Assembly: GCA_903831575.1 (NCBI GenBank)
Contig: CAIKYB010000044.1
Location: 1 to 64,000 of the forward strand
Source of the DNA: an uncultured Bacteroidota bacterium
GTDB taxonomy: Bacteria; Bacteroidota; Bacteroidia; Chitinophagales; Chitinophagaceae
Length of the DNA: 64,000 bases
Direction: 5' to 3'
The notes below the pieces were generated by a model. That model searched no databases and was not told the DNA's origin. It worked only from the letters and a program-made list of their open reading frames with translations. Of the stretch, positions 19,058 to 29,686 are shown piece by piece; within the stretch, counting starts at the first letter, position 1; each line of letters opens with the position of its first letter. The position numbers were made by a program, and so were the translations under genes.

Positions 19058-21244
19058 ATGAGATATTGTAAAAGCATAGTATTAATAATTGCCTTCATAA
19101 TTGTTCAACAAGGCGTTGCACAACGAAATAATTTTGTCTGGACCTCAGATGGCTTAGGATATACGAAGATGCTTGATGGCAACTTGGTAAAAATAGATCC
19201 CAAAAAAGAAGCCCAGACTATTTTAATTAAAAAAGAGCAATTGACACCGAATAGTACAAGCAAGCCCTTAAATCCAAAGTCCTATTCCTTTAGCACTGAC
19301 AATGGAAAGTTGCTTCTTTTTGTAAATACGGCGAAGGTCTGGAGGTATAATACCAGAGGAGATTATTGGATTTTTGATGTGGCCAAAAATCAACTTCGTC
19401 AAATAGGAAAAGGGTTGCCTTCTCAATCATTGATGTTTGCCAAATTTTCCCCAAACAGCAAGCTTGTTGCTTATGTAAGTGAACACAATATTTATGCGGA
19501 AGATCTTGAAACCGGCAATATCAAAAAACTAACGGTTGATGGTACACGTAAATTAATTAATGGAACTTTTGATTGGGTTTATGAAGAAGAATTTGGTTGT
19601 AGAGATGGATTCAGATGGTCGCCAGACAGCAGACAAATCGCCTATTGGCAAGTAGATGCCACAAAAACAAGAGACTATTATATGTTGAATAGCACAGATT
19701 CAGTTTATTCCAAAATTATTCCAGTAGAATATCCTAAAGTTGGTGAGTCTCCTTCATCGGTGAGAATTGGTGTAGTATCTCTGGTAAATTTATTTACAAA
19801 GTGGATGAGGATTGAAGGAGATGCACGTCAACATTATTTACCACGAATGGAGTGGAGTAATAATGATGAGTTAATTGTTCAGCAATTGGATAGAAAACAA
19901 CAAGAAAGCAGGTTGATTTATTGCAATACCTTAGATGCAAATTGTCATACTTTTTGGGCAGAAAATGATCTTGCATGGGTAGATTTAAATGCGGAAGATC
20001 CTTCTGGATGGAATTGGATTAACAATAAACAAGATTTTCTTTGGGTGAGTGAAAAAGATGGCTGGCGACATATTTACAAAATCAGCAGAGATGGAAAAAC
20101 TGTTACCAATCTGACAAAAGGTGATTATGATATTGCTCAAATAAAAGCCATAGATGAAGTCAATAATTATATTTATTTTTCCACTACTTCACCTTCAAGT
20201 GCTACCCAGCTCTATTTATCAAGAGTTCATATTAATAATTTAATAAAATCAGCCAAAGAAGAACCAGCTGAATTATTAAGTGCTGCCAACTTGATAGGTA
20301 CACACCATTATACTATTTCTCCAAATGCAAAAATCGCCCTTCATCAGTTTAGTAATCATAACACACCTGAAGTTTCAGAATGGATGAGCTTTCCTGAAAA
20401 TTTGCCTTTAAATAAAGATAATGTCATTACCAAGAACATCAAGACGGATCCAAGTATCAATGTAGAATATCTAAAAATCCAAACAGTCGATAATATTATT
20501 TTAGATGCATGGATACGCAAGCCTAATAATTTTGACCCAACGAAAAAATATCCTTTGGTAGTTTATGTTTATGGAGACCCTGGAGCGACTACGGTTGATG
20601 ATGTTTATGGGAGCCATGATAATTTTTTATTTAATGGAGATATGAGTGAGGAAGGCTACATTCAGTTGGCTCTTGATAATCGCGGAACTCCTTCATTAAG
20701 AGGTGCAGCATGGCGAAAATCAATATATAGAAGAGATGGTCAGATTAATATTAGAGATATGGCAATGGGCGTACGAAAGGTATTAGAAGCGTCCTATATA
20801 GACAAAGATCGAGTAGCCGTTTGGGGATGGAGTGGCGGAGGTTCATCAACACTTCATTTGTTATTTCAATTTCCTGATTTATTTAAAACAGGAGTTTCTA
20901 TCGCACCTATTTCAAATCTGTTATTCTATGATAATATTTATACAGAAAGATATATGGGATTGCCAGAAGCGAATATGGATGATTTTATAAAAGGCTCTGC
21001 ATTGAATTTTGCGAAGAATCTGCAGGGAAATTTATTGCTGATTCACGGAAGCGGAGATGATAATGTGCATTACAGCAATACAGAAGCTTTGGTAAATGAG
21101 TTGGTCAAATACAATAAACAATTTCAATTGATGGAATACCCTAATCGAACACACAATATATCAGAAGGTGAGGGTACGTCGAAGCATTTGTCAACGCTTT
21201 ACTCCAGCTATATCAGAACAAATTGTCCTCCTGGAGCGAGATAA
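19058..21244 (+). CDS. S9 family peptidase (dipeptidyl peptidase IV type)
   Basis: DPPIV N-domain FDWVYEEEFGCRDGFRWSPDSRQIAYW; catalytic GWSGGGS; C-terminal HGSGDDNVHY and NRTHNI. Confidence 0.92.
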   Translation: MRYCKSIVLIIAFIIVQQGVAQRNNFVWTSDGLGYTKMLDGNLVKIDPKKEAQTILIKKEQLTPNSTSKPLNPKSYSFSTDNGKLLLFVNTAKVWRYNTRGDYWIFDVAKNQLRQIGKGLPSQSLMFAKFSPNSKLVAYVSEHNIYAEDLETGNIKKLTVDGTRKLINGTFDWVYEEEFGCRDGFRWSPDSRQIAYWQVDATKTRDYYMLNSTDSVYSKIIPVEYPKVGESPSSVRIGVVSLVNLFTKWMRIEGDARQHYLPRMEWSNNDELIVQQLDRKQQESRLIYCNTLDANCHTFWAENDLAWVDLNAEDPSGWNWINNKQDFLWVSEKDGWRHIYKISRDGKTVTNLTKGDYDIAQIKAIDEVNNYIYFSTTSPSSATQLYLSRVHINNLIKSAKEEPAELLSAANLIGTHHYTISPNAKIALHQFSNHNTPEVSEWMSFPENLPLNKDNVITKNIKTDPSINVEYLKIQTVDNIILDAWIRKPNNFDPTKKYPLVVYVYGDPGATTVDDVYGSHDNFLFNGDMSEEGYIQLALDNRGTPSLRGAAWRKSIYRRDGQINIRDMAMGVRKVLEASYIDKDRVAVWGWSGGGSSTLHLLFQFPDLFKTGVSIAPISNLLFYDNIYTERYMGLPEANMDDFIKGSALNFAKNLQGNLLLIHGSGDDNVHYSNTEALVNELVKYNKQFQLMEYPNRTHNISEGEGTSKHLSTLYSSYIRTNCPPGAR

Positions 21245-22438
21245 TTAACACCTGCCAGGATATACTTTCAATGCAGCTTCCAGGCAATCCATTGCTTGAT
21301 TAATAGCTTCTGCATTCAATACATAGGCAAGACGAACTTCATTTATACCAAGTCCTTTCGTACTGTAAAATCCTGTTGCTGGAGCAAGCATTATAGTTGC
21401 GCCATTGTGAGAAAATGATTCTAATAGCCACTGGCAAAATTTATCACTGTCGTCTATGGGTAAACGTGCCATTGCATAGAATGCTCCCCCCGGATTAGGA
21501 CAAAAAACACCTGGTATATTATTGAGTCTCTTTACGATAGTATCTCTTCTTAATTTGTATTCCTTTTTTGTGACATCAAAATAATCATCAGGCAAATCGA
21601 CTGCAGCCTCTCCTAATACTTGTGCATAGTATGGAGGACTTAATCTTGCTTGTGCAAATTTCATTGCGGTGTCGAGCACTTGCTTGTTTTTTGTAACAAA
21701 AGCTCCAATTCTTCCACCACAAGCACTGTATCTTTTACTGATGGTGTCCATTAAAACAACATGTTGTTCAGCTCCTTTTAGGTGCATGGCGCTGGTATGT
21801 TTTCCCTCATAGCAAAACTCTCTATATGCTTCATCTGCAAAAAGAAATAAATTATGTTTGATGACAATCTGCATTAAAGTTTCCATTTCTGTTGCACTAT
21901 ACAAATAGCCTGTTGGATTATTTGGGTTGCAGACTACAATTGCTTTTGTTTTTGCAGTTATAGCTTTTTCGAAATCCTCTATAGGCGGCAGGGAAAAACC
22001 CGTTTTGATTTTACTTCCGATGGGTACCACTTTTACATCTGATTGAATCGCAAACCCATTATAATTGGCATAAAATGGTTCAGGTATAATCACTTCGTCT
22101 CCTGCATCCAGACAAGCCATGAAACCGAATAAGATGGCTTCACTGCCTCCGGTAGTTACGATGATTTCATTAGGGGAAACTTGAATATTATTTTTGGCAT
22201 AATATTCAGTTAGTTTTTTTCGATAAGATTCATTTCCTGCGCTGTGGCTATATTCAAGTACGTTGAAGTGGGCATTTCTAACTGCGTCCAAACAAGCTTT
22301 TGGCGTTTCTATATCTGGTTGCCCAATATTTAAATGATAAACATGGACGCCTTTTTTCTTTGCCGCTTCTGCGAAGGGCACCAATTTTCGAATAGGTGAG
22401 GCGGGCATGTCCAGTCCTCTTTTGCTTATTGATAACAT
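21245..22438 (-). CDS. Pyridoxal phosphate-dependent aminotransferase (class I/II)
   Basis: IGQPDIETPKAC...NPNNPTGYLYS...DEAYREFCY...SKRYSACGGRIG. Confidence 0.92.
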   Translation of the reverse strand: MLSISKRGLDMPASPIRKLVPFAEAAKKKGVHVYHLNIGQPDIETPKACLDAVRNAHFNVLEYSHSAGNESYRKKLTEYYAKNNIQVSPNEIIVTTGGSEAILFGFMACLDAGDEVIIPEPFYANYNGFAIQSDVKVVPIGSKIKTGFSLPPIEDFEKAITAKTKAIVVCNPNNPTGYLYSATEMETLMQIVIKHNLFLFADEAYREFCYEGKHTSAMHLKGAEQHVVLMDTISKRYSACGGRIGAFVTKNKQVLDTAMKFAQARLSPPYYAQVLGEAAVDLPDDYFDVTKKEYKLRRDTIVKRLNNIPGVFCPNPGGAFYAMARLPIDDSDKFCQWLLESFSHNGATIMLAPATGFYSTKGLGINEVRLAYVLNAEAINQAMDCLEAALKVYPGRC

Positions 22439-22510
22439 CCCGCAAATATAGCATTATGTATTTACTCAAGAAGGCTTACGAGAAGAGAATCTCTGATGCA
22501 TACAAAAAAT

Positions 22511-22536
22511 AAAACCCTGCAAAATGGCAGGGTTTT
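22511..22536. terminator. Bidirectional terminator hairpin
   Basis: aaaaccctgc-aaaatg-gcagggtttt. Confidence 0.8.
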
Positions 22537-22560
22537 ATTAAAATTATGGTTGTACTTATA

Positions 22561-23109
22561 TTATGGTTTTTTTGTTGGAGCGGCTTTTTTAGCAGGAGCA
22601 GCTTTTTTTACTGGCGTAGTTGTTGCTTTTTCAGCTACTACTTCTTTTTTGGGTTCAGCTACAACAGCAGCAGGAGCTGTAGCTTCAGCTGCAGCAGGAG
22701 TTTCTTCTTTTTTTATTACTTCTCCTTTGATAGTAATGCTTTTCATTCCTTCAATGCCGGCAAATTTAACAGTAAGGTGTTTTTCAAACATCCCTACATT
22801 TTTTGCATTATAAGTAGCTTTGATGGTACCTGATTGACCTGGAGCTATTGGCTCTTTCGTGTAATCACTAATGGTACAACCACACGTTGGGTTAGCTTGT
22901 TCAATCAATAAGGGTTCTTTACTAATGTTAGTTACTTCAAAAACTCCAGCAGAAGGATTATCTTGCATGATTTTACCAAGATCTAAAGTTTCAGATTTGA
23001 ATTTGGCAACATCTTCAGTAGTTTTTTTCGGAGCTTCAGCAGTTTTTTCCTGAGCAAAAATTCCAGTTGTTAAAGCTAGAGCTGTAATTGATAAGAGTAG
23101 TTTTTTCAT
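22561..23109 (-). CDS. DUF1573 domain protein with Ala/Lys/Pro-rich C-terminus
   Basis: TLDLGKIMQDNPSAGVFEVTNISKEPLLIEQANPTCGCTISDY. Confidence 0.85.
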   Translation of the reverse strand: MKKLLLSITALALTTGIFAQEKTAEAPKKTTEDVAKFKSETLDLGKIMQDNPSAGVFEVTNISKEPLLIEQANPTCGCTISDYTKEPIAPGQSGTIKATYNAKNVGMFEKHLTVKFAGIEGMKSITIKGEVIKKEETPAAAEATAPAAVVAEPKKEVVAEKATTTPVKKAAPAKKAAPTKKP

Positions 23110-23147
23110 TTTTTTATTTTTTTTAGTTTAAGTGTATAATTGTTTGT

Positions 23148-23621
23148 TTAATCTTTTAATTCATTGGTTCCTGAATTTGCCGGAGCACTTGCTGCAGGAG
23201 TTTTCCATACTTCACCTTTAATTACTATTTGTTTATTTAAATCCTCACCATAAGTAATGGTAATATTTTTTGTAAAAACACCCTCAGCGGCGGCGTTATA
23301 TCCAACTGTTATCGTACTTGTTTCTCCAGGTGAGATTTCTTTTTCTCTTTCCCATTCAGGAGTAGTACAGCCACAGCTAGCTTGAACATTGATTAGTTTA
23401 AAACTTGTATTGCCAGAATTTTGAATTTCAAAATTGTGATGAACAGGTTTGCCTTGTGGAATTTTTCCGAAATTAAACATTTCTTCTTTCAATGTCAATA
23501 CTGGTGCAGCATTGTTTTTTGCAAGGGTGTCAATTTTTGAAACATTACCAGCACTTTGCTTTTGAGCGAAAGATGCGGTAATCAAAAATAAAGCAAATGC
23601 TGTAGCAATTAAGTTTTTCAT
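23148..23621 (-). CDS. DUF1573 domain protein (tandem paralog)
   Basis: MFNFGKIPQGKPVHHNFEIQNSGNTSFKLINVQASCGCTTPEW; start chosen at MKNLIATAF. Confidence 0.85.
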   Translation of the reverse strand: MKNLIATAFALFLITASFAQKQSAGNVSKIDTLAKNNAAPVLTLKEEMFNFGKIPQGKPVHHNFEIQNSGNTSFKLINVQASCGCTTPEWEREKEISPGETSTITVGYNAAAEGVFTKNITITYGEDLNKQIVIKGEVWKTPAASAPANSGTNELKD

Positions 23622-23747
23622 ATGAATTCCTTCCATAAAACGGAGGTAAATATACAAAATCCTTTTTTAAACAATTATTTTTGCAACTAGTTCACAGTTT
23701 TTTAACAATCAGCTACTAAAATCATATTTTTGAGTAATATTTTTTTT

Positions 23748-26132
23748 ATGGATCCAATGATAAACGAAATCGATGAGCAGGAAAAACTCAGTTTTGATAA
23801 TTTTAGGCAAGCTGTTTTATTAGATTATCAAACTAGTTGTGAAAGCAGGGAAACGAGTCTTTTAGGCCGCAAAGAAGTACTCACGGGCAAGGCAAAGTTT
23901 GGAATTTTTGGTGATGGCAAAGAAGTTGCTCAGGTCGCTATGTCTAAATTTTTTAAGCCTGGTGATTTCAGGGCAGGCTATTATCGAGATCAAACCTTTA
24001 TGTTTTCAAGTGGTTTGTCGACTATTGAACAATTTTTTTCTCAATTATATGCCGATTCTGATGTGAACAATGATCCATTTAGTGCTGGTAGGCAAATGAA
24101 TGCTCATTTCGCATCAAAATTCGTAGATGAGAAGGGCAAATGGCTTGATCTTGCAAATTTAAAAAATGTTTCAAGCGATATCTCCCCAACAGCAGGACAA
24201 ATGGTGCGAGCGCTTGGATTGGCTTCAGCTTCAAAAATATTTAGAAATATTGAACAATTACATCATCTTAAGGAGTTAAGCGATAAGGGTAATGAAATTT
24301 GTTTTTGTACTATCGGTGATGCTTCCACGAGTGAAGGTCATTTTTGGGAAACGATGAATGCGGCAGGTGTGCTTCAGGTCCCTCTAGCAGTGTTTGTTTG
24401 GGATGATGGATATGGCATTTCGGTGCCTAAAAAATACCAGACTACAAAAGGGTCTATTTCAGAAGCGTTAAGCGGTATGCAAAAAAATGAGGATTCCAAT
24501 GGTATAGATATTTACAAATTAAAAGGATGGGATTATGCAGGGATGTGCGAAGTGCTTGAACATGCTATTCAAAAAATAAGAGACACTCATACGCCAGCAC
24601 TTTTTCATGTAGAAGAACTTACACAGCCTCAGGGACATTCCACTTCAGGTAGCCATGAACGTTATAAAGGAGAAGACAGGCTGAATTGGGAAAAGGAATG
24701 GGATTGTCTTAAACAAATGCGCGAGTGGGTTTTAAAAAATGGATTGGCGGAAGAAGGGGAGTTGAATAAAATAGAACAAACAGCAATTGATTTTGTAAAA
24801 GAAAGCAAACAAACAGCATGGAATAAATACCACCAGCCATTAAAACAATTGGTAGCTGAAACGGTTCAGTTATTAAAAGAAGTAAAAAATAGCCATAGCA
24901 GTATTTCAGTGATTGTTGATGAATTGGTGTTGATTCGTGAACCTATGCTAAGAGATGTGATGAAGGCATTGGCTACAATCATTGATTTGCTGGAAAATGC
25001 CAGAGATTCAAATGTAGCATTAATCAAAAATTATTATCATAAACTTAAGCAAGACGGAGAATTGAAGTACGATTCCTTTCTTTATAATGAAGGCCCAAAG
25101 TCAGCACTTAAAGTTGTTCCAATACCTGCTTATTATGAAAATGAAAGCCTAATTTTAAATGGGTATGAGGTATTAAATAATTATTTCGATCAATTATTTG
25201 AAGCTAATCCCAGCGTTGTTGCATTTGGAGAAGACCTGGGTCATATCGGTGATGTTAATCAAGGATTTAGTGGGCTTCAGGAAAAGTATGGCATTCAGCG
25301 TATATTCGATACCGGTATTAGAGAGCTGACTATTATGGGACAAGGAATAGGCATGGCATTAAGGGGATTGAGGCCAATTGCAGAAATACAATATCTTGAT
25401 TATTTACTTTATGGTTTGCAACCTTTAAGTGATGATGTCGCGACTACACATTTCAGAACTTTCGGTCAGCAAAGTTGTCCGCTCATTGTAAGAACGCGAG
25501 GCCACAGACTTGAAGGCATTTGGCATAGTGGGTCACCGATGGGCGTTATTGTAAATGCATTAAGGGGGATGTATGTTTGCGTTCCTAGAAATATGACCCA
25601 GGCAGTTGGGATGTATAATACATTGCTTCAAAGTAATGATCCTGGATTGGTAATTGAGTGTTTGAATGGGTATCGTCTCAAAGAAAAATTACCTTCTAAT
25701 TTATTAGCATATACAGTAGCGTTAGGTGTACCCGAAATCGTTCAGGAAGGAGAGGATATTACTATTGTCAGCTATGGTTCTACACTTCGTATTGTTCAGG
25801 AAGCGGCAGAAAAACTAGCATTAATAGGAATATCCTGTGAAGTGGTAGATGTGCAAACCTTACTTCCTTTTGATATCAACCATCTTATCTCAACATCATT
25901 AAGTAAAACCAATCGTATCTTATTTGTTGATGAAGATGTGCCTGGAGGCGGTGCCGCATACATGTATAACAAAGTAATGGAAGAGCAAAATGGGTATCGT
26001 TTGCTTGATGTAGGTCCAAGAACTTTACATGCAAAAGCCCATCGACCAAGTTATGGCAGTGATGGAGATTATTTCTCCAAACCAAATACCGAAGATGTGA
26101 TTAGAGTAGTGAAAGAAATGATGGCAGAATAA
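23748..26132 (+). CDS. Fused alpha/beta E1 component of 2-oxo acid dehydrogenase (thiamine-PP dependent)
   Basis: E1alpha GDASTSEGHFWETMNAAGVLQVPLAVFVWDDGYGISVP; E1beta FGEDLGHIGDVNQGFSGLQEKYG...TVALGVPEIVQEG.DITIVSYG. Confidence 0.9.
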   Translation: MDPMINEIDEQEKLSFDNFRQAVLLDYQTSCESRETSLLGRKEVLTGKAKFGIFGDGKEVAQVAMSKFFKPGDFRAGYYRDQTFMFSSGLSTIEQFFSQLYADSDVNNDPFSAGRQMNAHFASKFVDEKGKWLDLANLKNVSSDISPTAGQMVRALGLASASKIFRNIEQLHHLKELSDKGNEICFCTIGDASTSEGHFWETMNAAGVLQVPLAVFVWDDGYGISVPKKYQTTKGSISEALSGMQKNEDSNGIDIYKLKGWDYAGMCEVLEHAIQKIRDTHTPALFHVEELTQPQGHSTSGSHERYKGEDRLNWEKEWDCLKQMREWVLKNGLAEEGELNKIEQTAIDFVKESKQTAWNKYHQPLKQLVAETVQLLKEVKNSHSSISVIVDELVLIREPMLRDVMKALATIIDLLENARDSNVALIKNYYHKLKQDGELKYDSFLYNEGPKSALKVVPIPAYYENESLILNGYEVLNNYFDQLFEANPSVVAFGEDLGHIGDVNQGFSGLQEKYGIQRIFDTGIRELTIMGQGIGMALRGLRPIAEIQYLDYLLYGLQPLSDDVATTHFRTFGQQSCPLIVRTRGHRLEGIWHSGSPMGVIVNALRGMYVCVPRNMTQAVGMYNTLLQSNDPGLVIECLNGYRLKEKLPSNLLAYTVALGVPEIVQEGEDITIVSYGSTLRIVQEAAEKLALIGISCEVVDVQTLLPFDINHLISTSLSKTNRILFVDEDVPGGGAAYMYNKVMEEQNGYRLLDVGPRTLHAKAHRPSYGSDGDYFSKPNTEDVIRVVKEMMAE

Positions 26133-26141
26133 TAGACAATC

Positions 26142-26852
26142 TTACTTTAAATTGTGATATACTTTTTGTACATCTTCATCCTGTTCTAATTTGTCTACGA
26201 GTTTTAAAACATCCTGAGCGCCTTCTTCGCTTAAATCTACTGTGTTCGTTGGGATGCGTGTAAGCTCTGCCGTTATGGCTTCTATTCCTCTTTCTTCAAG
26301 AGCTTTATTCATATTACCGAATTCATTGAAGGCAGTACGAATGATAATGTTTCCTTCGCTGTCTTCTCCGATTTCTTCCAGCCCAAAATCAATTAATTCC
26401 AGTTCAAGATCCTCTATAACTAATCCATTATTCTTTACTTTAAATTCGCCCATTCTGGTAAAACCAAAAGCTACACTTCCACTTGTTCCTAAAGTGCCGC
26501 CACTTTTTGTAAAGTGCATACGTACGTTGGCTACAGTTCTTGTTGAGTTATCTGTTGCAGTTTCTACAAGCAATGCAACACCATGCGGGGCATATCCTTC
26601 ATAAACAATTTCTTCATAATTGGTGGTGTCTTTGCCCATCGCTCTTTTTATAGCAGCTTCCACTCTGTCTTTTGGCATATTACATGCCTTTGCATTCAGG
26701 TAACACCTTCTCAACGCAGGATTATTGTCGGGCTCAGGACCCGCAGCCTTTACAGCAATCGCTATTTCCTTTCCAATACGGGTAAAATTTTTTGCCATTT
26801 TATCCCAGCGGGCAAACATGGCACTTTTACGAACTTCAAATATCCTTCCCAT
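26142..26852 (-). CDS. YebC/PmpR family transcriptional regulator
   Basis: [71 protein letters not shown]. Confidence 0.94.
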   Translation of the reverse strand: MGRIFEVRKSAMFARWDKMAKNFTRIGKEIAIAVKAAGPEPDNNPALRRCYLNAKACNMPKDRVEAAIKRAMGKDTTNYEEIVYEGYAPHGVALLVETATDNSTRTVANVRMHFTKSGGTLGTSGSVAFGFTRMGEFKVKNNGLVIEDLELELIDFGLEEIGEDSEGNIIIRTAFNEFGNMNKALEERGIEAITAELTRIPTNTVDLSEEGAQDVLKLVDKLEQDEDVQKVYHNLK

Positions 26853-26954
26853 GGTATTTTGATTTGATTTGCAGTGGGCAAATGTACGGAAATGATTTTT
26901 TTGTCTATTCTTAAAGATTTATTTTCTGAAATTTCGCTGCATTATCTTCGCAAA

Positions 26955-28031
26955 ATGGGAACAACATATTCTTATCATCAATTATTATCTTTTGCCCAAG
27001 CTGTTTTTTTGAAAATGGGCTGTAGTGAAGCCGATGCTGAAATTGCGGCTAAATCATTGTTGATTGCAGATTTGAGGGGAGTCGATAGTCATGGCGTTGC
27101 TCGCCTGAGTGGGTATGTTAGGCTTTGGGAAGTTGGCAGGATAAATGCAAGCCCATCAATAAAAATAATTCATGAAACGCCCAGCACTGGTGTTGTTGAT
27201 GGCGATAGTGGATTGGGATTGGTAGTGGCTCCATTTGCTATGAATGTGGCGATAGAAAAAGCGAACCAAGTTGGTTCGGGATGGATAAGCGTACAAAACA
27301 GTAATCATTTTGGTATTGCCGGACAGTTTGCGATGATGGCATTGGAGCATGATATGATTGGGATAGCCATGACCAATGCCTCGGCTTTAGTAGCACCAAC
27401 TTTTTCAAAAGAAAGAATGCTGGGAACCAACCCAATAGCTGTTGCCGTTCCTGCGGGAGCGGAGCCAGCCTTTGTTGCAGATTTTGCTACTACTACTGCT
27501 GCTAATGGAAAGCTGGAAATATTACAAAGAAAAAATGAGCAGGTACCAGATGGATGGGTTCAGGATAAAGAGGGATTATCGAGCAATGACGCACATGAAT
27601 TAAAAAAAGGTGGGTCCTTACTTCCACTTGGTGGCGATAGAGAACACAGCAGTCACAAAGGGTATATGCTGGGTTCAATAGTAGATATTTTTTCAGGAGT
27701 TTTAAGTGGGGCAAATTTCGGCCCTTGGGTTCCTCCATTTCCTGCTTATGTTCCAATGCCAGAAAATTTACCTGGAAAAGGAATTGGCCATTTCTTTGGT
27801 GCCATGCGTATAGATGCTTTCAGACCTGCAGAAGATTTCAAAAAAAATATGGATCAATGGATAAGGAGATTCAGATCTGCAACACCTGCCTCAGTTGATC
27901 AACCAGTTGTTGTGCCTGGAGATCCTGAAAGAGAAATAGAAAAATACCGTTTGGAAAATGGGATAGAACTTTTAGCTGATGTCGCAGAAGATTTGATTGC
28001 CTTGGGAAATAAATTTGCTGTCATGTTGTAA
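26955..28031 (+). CDS. Ldh family (malate/L-lactate/ureidoglycolate dehydrogenase-type) oxidoreductase
   Basis: LIADLRGVDSHGVARLSGYVRLWEVGRINA...NSNHFGIAGQFAMMALEHDMIGIAMTNAS...LGTNPIAVAVPAG. Confidence 0.9.
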   Translation: MGTTYSYHQLLSFAQAVFLKMGCSEADAEIAAKSLLIADLRGVDSHGVARLSGYVRLWEVGRINASPSIKIIHETPSTGVVDGDSGLGLVVAPFAMNVAIEKANQVGSGWISVQNSNHFGIAGQFAMMALEHDMIGIAMTNASALVAPTFSKERMLGTNPIAVAVPAGAEPAFVADFATTTAANGKLEILQRKNEQVPDGWVQDKEGLSSNDAHELKKGGSLLPLGGDREHSSHKGYMLGSIVDIFSGVLSGANFGPWVPPFPAYVPMPENLPGKGIGHFFGAMRIDAFRPAEDFKKNMDQWIRRFRSATPASVDQPVVVPGDPEREIEKYRLENGIELLADVAEDLIALGNKFAVML

Positions 28032-28130
28032 CTAGAAGATTTTATTTTTAAAAATAATTGCTCCTCAACACAATAAAACCAAAAAGATTGCGTTTCAGCT
28101 TTGGTTTTTCATAGGATATTGGATTAATTC

Positions 28131-28162
28131 GGACTGCGATTTCTATCACGGTCCTTTTTTTT
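28131..28162 (+). terminator. Terminator-like hairpin, copy 1 of a duplicated element
   Basis: ggactg-cgatttctatca-cggtcc + T8. Confidence 0.6.
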
Positions 28163-28317
28163 GCCTTTTTTGGTGATGAAAGCAACAGGAGTAGAGTATG
28201 CTTTGGTACGAACCATAGCGATTAGCTTCGTTTTAAAAAAATAAAATCCTTTTATGCAATAAATCATTCATAGTGTGCGTTTTACAAATGGTTTTTCATA
28301 GGATATTGGATTAATAC

Positions 28318-28349
28318 GGGCTGCGATTTCTATCATAGCCCCTTTTTTA
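28318..28349 (+). terminator. Terminator-like hairpin, copy 2 of a duplicated element
   Basis: gggct-gcgatttctatcat-agccc + T tract. Confidence 0.6.
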
Positions 28350-28382
28350 TTTTATGACCTTACCTCTTTGCAAATGGACATA

Positions 28383-28412
28383 AAAAAGCACCGATAAAGA
28401 TCAGTGCCTTAA
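28383..28412 (-). terminator. Terminator 3' of queA
   Basis: Reverse strand gcactgatctttatcggtgc followed by T6. Confidence 0.65.
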
Positions 28413-28434
28413 TGTATTTAAAATATCTGTTCGA

Positions 28435-29484
28435 TTAGATAATCAGCATCGCATCTCCATAACTGAAAAAACGGTATTTATCTTTAATGGCTTTTTGGTA
28501 AGCTTCAATCATTAAATCATATCCTGCAAATGCACAAGCCATAATCATCAAACTTGTTTTGGGTAAATGGAAGTTTGTAACCAACGCATCTGCAATATTA
28601 AAATTATAGGGAGGATGAATAAAATGATTGGTCCAGCCTTCAGATGGTTTTAATAATTTTTGAGCGGTGTAAGATGTTTCCATAGCTCTCATTGTTGTAG
28701 TTCCGATAGAGCAAATTCTGCGATGTCCTTCTTTTGCTTTATTTACAATGGCGCAGGCTGTTTCGTCAACTTTATAGTATTCTGCATCCATTTTGTGTTT
28801 ACTTAAATCTTCTACTTCAATAGGGCGAAATGTTCCTAAACCAGTATGAAGGGTTACTTCAGCAAATCGTATTCCTTGGATTTCCAAACGCTTAATCAAT
28901 TCTTTGCTAAAATGAAGACCTGCAGTTGGTGCTGCAACAGCTCCTTCATGCTTTGCATAAACGGTCTGGTATCTTTCTTTATCTTCTTCATCTGGTTTGC
29001 GCTTGATGTATTTAGGCAAAGGTGTTTCTCCCATGAAGTCGAGCATTTTTCTGAAATCTTCCTCACTACTGTCCCAAAGGAAACGAATCGTACGACCTCT
29101 GCTGGTCGTGTTGTCAATTACTTCTGCAACCAATTCATCATTTTCTCCAAAATATAATTTATTACCAACCCTGATTTTACGGGCAGGATCTACAATTACA
29201 TCCCACAATCTGTTGGTTTTATTGAGTTCTCTTAATAAAAAAACTTCAATCTTAGCACCAGTTTTTTCTTTACGGCCATACATTCTCGCAGGAAAAACTT
29301 TGGTATTGTTTACTACAAAAACATCCTTGTCATCGAAGTATTCCATGATGTCGGAGAATTGTTTGCTTTCGATCTGGCCTGTGCGACGATGGATAACCAT
29401 CAATCTGCTTTCTTCTCTTTTTTTAGTTGGATTTTGTGCAATGAGATTTAGCGGCAGATCAAAACGGAATTGAGATAATTTCAT
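28435..29484 (-). CDS. queA: S-adenosylmethionine:tRNA ribosyltransferase-isomerase
   Basis: [30 protein letters not shown]...[13 protein letters not shown]...[33 protein letters not shown]. Confidence 0.96.
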   Translation of the reverse strand: MKLSQFRFDLPLNLIAQNPTKKREESRLMVIHRRTGQIESKQFSDIMEYFDDKDVFVVNNTKVFPARMYGRKEKTGAKIEVFLLRELNKTNRLWDVIVDPARKIRVGNKLYFGENDELVAEVIDNTTSRGRTIRFLWDSSEEDFRKMLDFMGETPLPKYIKRKPDEEDKERYQTVYAKHEGAVAAPTAGLHFSKELIKRLEIQGIRFAEVTLHTGLGTFRPIEVEDLSKHKMDAEYYKVDETACAIVNKAKEGHRRICSIGTTTMRAMETSYTAQKLLKPSEGWTNHFIHPPYNFNIADALVTNFHLPKTSLMIMACAFAGYDLMIEAYQKAIKDKYRFFSYGDAMLII

Positions 29485-29517
29485 GTGTATAATTACTGTT
29501 TAAGTTTAATTATTTAC

Positions 29518-29596
29518 ATGCCGTAGTACAAAGAAAATGTCAGTTACCCGAGGAAAGCCCTGCCAATTGGTGAGGCACATATCATGTTACGGCATG
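29518..29596 (-). ncRNA. Candidate structured RNA/5' leader element upstream of queA (unassigned)
   Basis: Perfect 9-bp closing stem catgccgta/tacggcatg; internal hairpin cctgcc-aatt-ggt(g)agg; lies 34 nt 5' of the queA ATG. Confidence 0.4.
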
Positions 29597-29686
29597 ATTT
29601 TAAGGTGGCGAAGTTAGCTTAAAAAAAGGGAAATATTTCTTAAGCGCTCAGAAAAATTATGGAATCAAGAAAAATAGATGGTAAGA

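Noticed and set aside
23730-23747. TTG start for the E1 fusion at 23730
   Set aside because: TTG overlaps a TATTTTTG -7-like box; ATG at 23748 (MDPMINEID) is more plausible.
28050-28430. CRISPR-like reading of the two 55-bp direct repeats
   Set aside because: Only two copies, 187 bp apart, diverged, with terminator-like hairpins and no cas genes.
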